Source: Edolisoma coerulescens (Eukaryota > Chordata > Aves > Passeriformes > Campephagidae). From it: DNA of 64,000 bases. The notes beneath the pieces were generated by a model. That model was given only the letters and a program-made list of their open reading frames with translations, was not told the origin of the DNA and searched no databases. Position numbers and translations under genes: made by a program. Positions 62,601 through 64,000 of this stretch are shown one piece after another (the stretch's first letter is position 1; each line of letters opens with the position of its first letter). The stretch lies in NCBI GenBank assembly GCA_013397115.1, contig VWZW01000996.1, forward strand, positions 1,875,611 to 1,939,610. Direction: 5' to 3'.

Positions 62601-64000
62601 ATCCACTGGTGTAAGTGTGGCACAGGCTCTCTTTGGCCAACACAGACAAAGGGCTGTTCATCTTTCCATTTCTTTCAGTTGATCCAACTGGGGACCAGTC
62701 CAAAAAATGAGCTGTGCACCATTGTCTTCTACCCATCTGAATGCTGGAAGATATGATAAACATTAGCAAGATACTGCAAACATTAGGAAGTTCTGTTGGG
62801 ACAAAATATGCCTAGAAATCATTACGGGCAGAGGTGGGGAAAGTTTAGCAACTCATACTTCCAGTTCTGTGCTCAGTTTCCCTGACCAGACTTCCTCTAG
62901 CAAACATAAAAGGTCTCCAAGTGCTGGTGTTTCAGCCCACGTGTGTTCAGAAGCATTGCAAATCCGAAAAGAAAAATTGCTGTGGTATAAAGTTCCACAG
63001 GTATATTTTACTGCGAGGAAACCTTTGTCATTCACTTTTTTTTTTCCAATTTGGAGAAAGGAGGGAGAGAGGAATAGTTGTCATAAACTGGGAGAGAGTT
63101 TGAGAGATTGAGAGAGCAATACCCAAGTTAAGTCACTCAGGCAAGTTAAATCTCAGGTGTGTCTGAGAGAGGAAAACCCTGGGCCAAAGGAAGATACAGC
63201 CTTGCAGAGCTCAACCTAGAAAAAAGTGCCTGGAGAGATCAGCATAGTAACAAAAACAAACACACATGTTCTATAAGGAATGTCAAGTATGAGGGTGTCT
63301 CAAATATGTGTCTAAAGAGCACAGAAAGTGCAAAAATGAAGGAAAAAAATGTTCTATTAGCTGTGGTTTTCCTTTAAACATTAATGCATCTCAAAACCAG
63401 CATTTCTTACAGTTTCTTCCAGTCATTAGCAGTGGATGCCAGGAATGCAAATGAGCAGCTGCCCTTCCCAGCCCTTATTTTGGATTTTACATAGTTGAAA
63501 GAATCTTTAGACCTTAGAGCATATTTATTCTTTGATTTCTTTTGCTAAAACAGACTGCAGCCTGGGTAAACACTGAGGAGGGCATGGAGCCAAGTGGTTA
63601 GTCTACACAGGCAGCTTTTTGTTTCTCCAGCCTTCATTCAGACTTAGTGCTGAGCAGTTAGAAGTAGTGGATGCGCCCTGGAGAATCACTTTCAACCCAC
63701 ACAAACAAAGCTGAAATCTGTGAAGTTTCCTTCCCGCATCCAGATTCAACTAGTTCAATTGTCAGTATATATCTCAGGTGATTTGGGCAACATATTAAAT
63801 AATCTATCAAAAACACTTGCCACCACCCCAGTCCCACAAGGTCCAGGTCTGATCTCAGTGCACTTTGTGCTAACACAGGTGTTTTCGCACTAGCAAAGTT
63901 TCTTCTGGTTTATATCAATATAAAGTTGAACCAGAATGACCAAGGGCCAGAATACCACCTTTGACTGAGGGACCACCTCAAATAAATAACTTGCTATACC
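59663..64000. other. Unique DNA, no gene seen; AT-rich motif-dense parts
   Basis: A 176-codon plus-strand frame (59625-60155) and a 105-codon minus-strand frame overlap here, but neither shows a domain. The 59690-59780 and 60690-61210 stretches are rich in ATAAATT, TAATTG, TTGTTTAC and ATGTAAT cores and may be conserved non-coding elements. T- or A-rich runs lie near 60842-60851, 62022-62031 and 63039-63049. No RNA gene or interspersed repeat is recognised up to the window end. Confidence 0.45.

Noticed and set aside
1..64000. Novel multi-gene system such as a defence island, CRISPR array or gene cluster
   Set aside because: There are no repeat-spacer arrays, operons or clustered coding genes. 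The composition and repeats are those of avian non-coding nuclear DNA.

Overview
This window looks like vertebrate nuclear DNA, most likely from a bird and probably a songbird. The base composition is AT-rich and CpG-poor by eye. There are no bacterial-style operons, ribosome binding sites or long reading frames. The recognisable repeats are avian: CR1 LINE 3' ends with the typical ATTCTATG-type terminus, and solitary LTRs of avian ERVL and ERVK type. The species group is inferred from repeat families recalled from general knowledge, not from a database search.

No protein-coding gene can be supported. The longest open frames (up to about 180 codons) show no recognisable domain, except those that are decayed CR1 reverse transcriptase. 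The window is best read as an intergenic desert or part of a very long intron.

Layout, left to right: unique AT-rich DNA with a small CR1 tail (about 3.3 kb); one weak exon-like open frame on the minus strand (7.28-7.55 kb); a minus-strand ERVL-type solo LTR (8.29-8.86 kb); a second, different LTR on the minus strand (about 9.6-9.95 kb); unique DNA with an 18-bp palindrome (12.1 kb); a plus-strand ERVL-type LTR (about 13.74-14.11 kb); a minus-strand CR1 with three recognisable reverse transcriptase segments (17.32-18.25 kb); an old CR1/L3-like reverse transcriptase fossil on the plus strand (about 22.9-23.66 kb) followed at once by a strong hairpin; about 10 kb of unique DNA; a minus-strand CR1 tail (33.8-34.1 kb); a TTTC microsatellite (38.2 kb); an intact-looking ERVK-type solo LTR with a perfect 6-bp target duplication (38.90-39.53 kb); an internally deleted plus-strand CR1 (42.93-43.28 kb); and 20 kb of mostly unique DNA. 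That last part holds a local CpG cluster with a TATA-like box (55.6-55.9 kb), a G-quadruplex motif (59.64 kb) and several homeobox/octamer-rich AT stretches that could be conserved non-coding elements.

The repeats record several ages of insertion: L3-like CR1 (oldest), younger CR1 copies, decayed ERVL LTRs, then the well-preserved ERVK LTR. No genes are seen that work together, and no novel multi-gene system was found.
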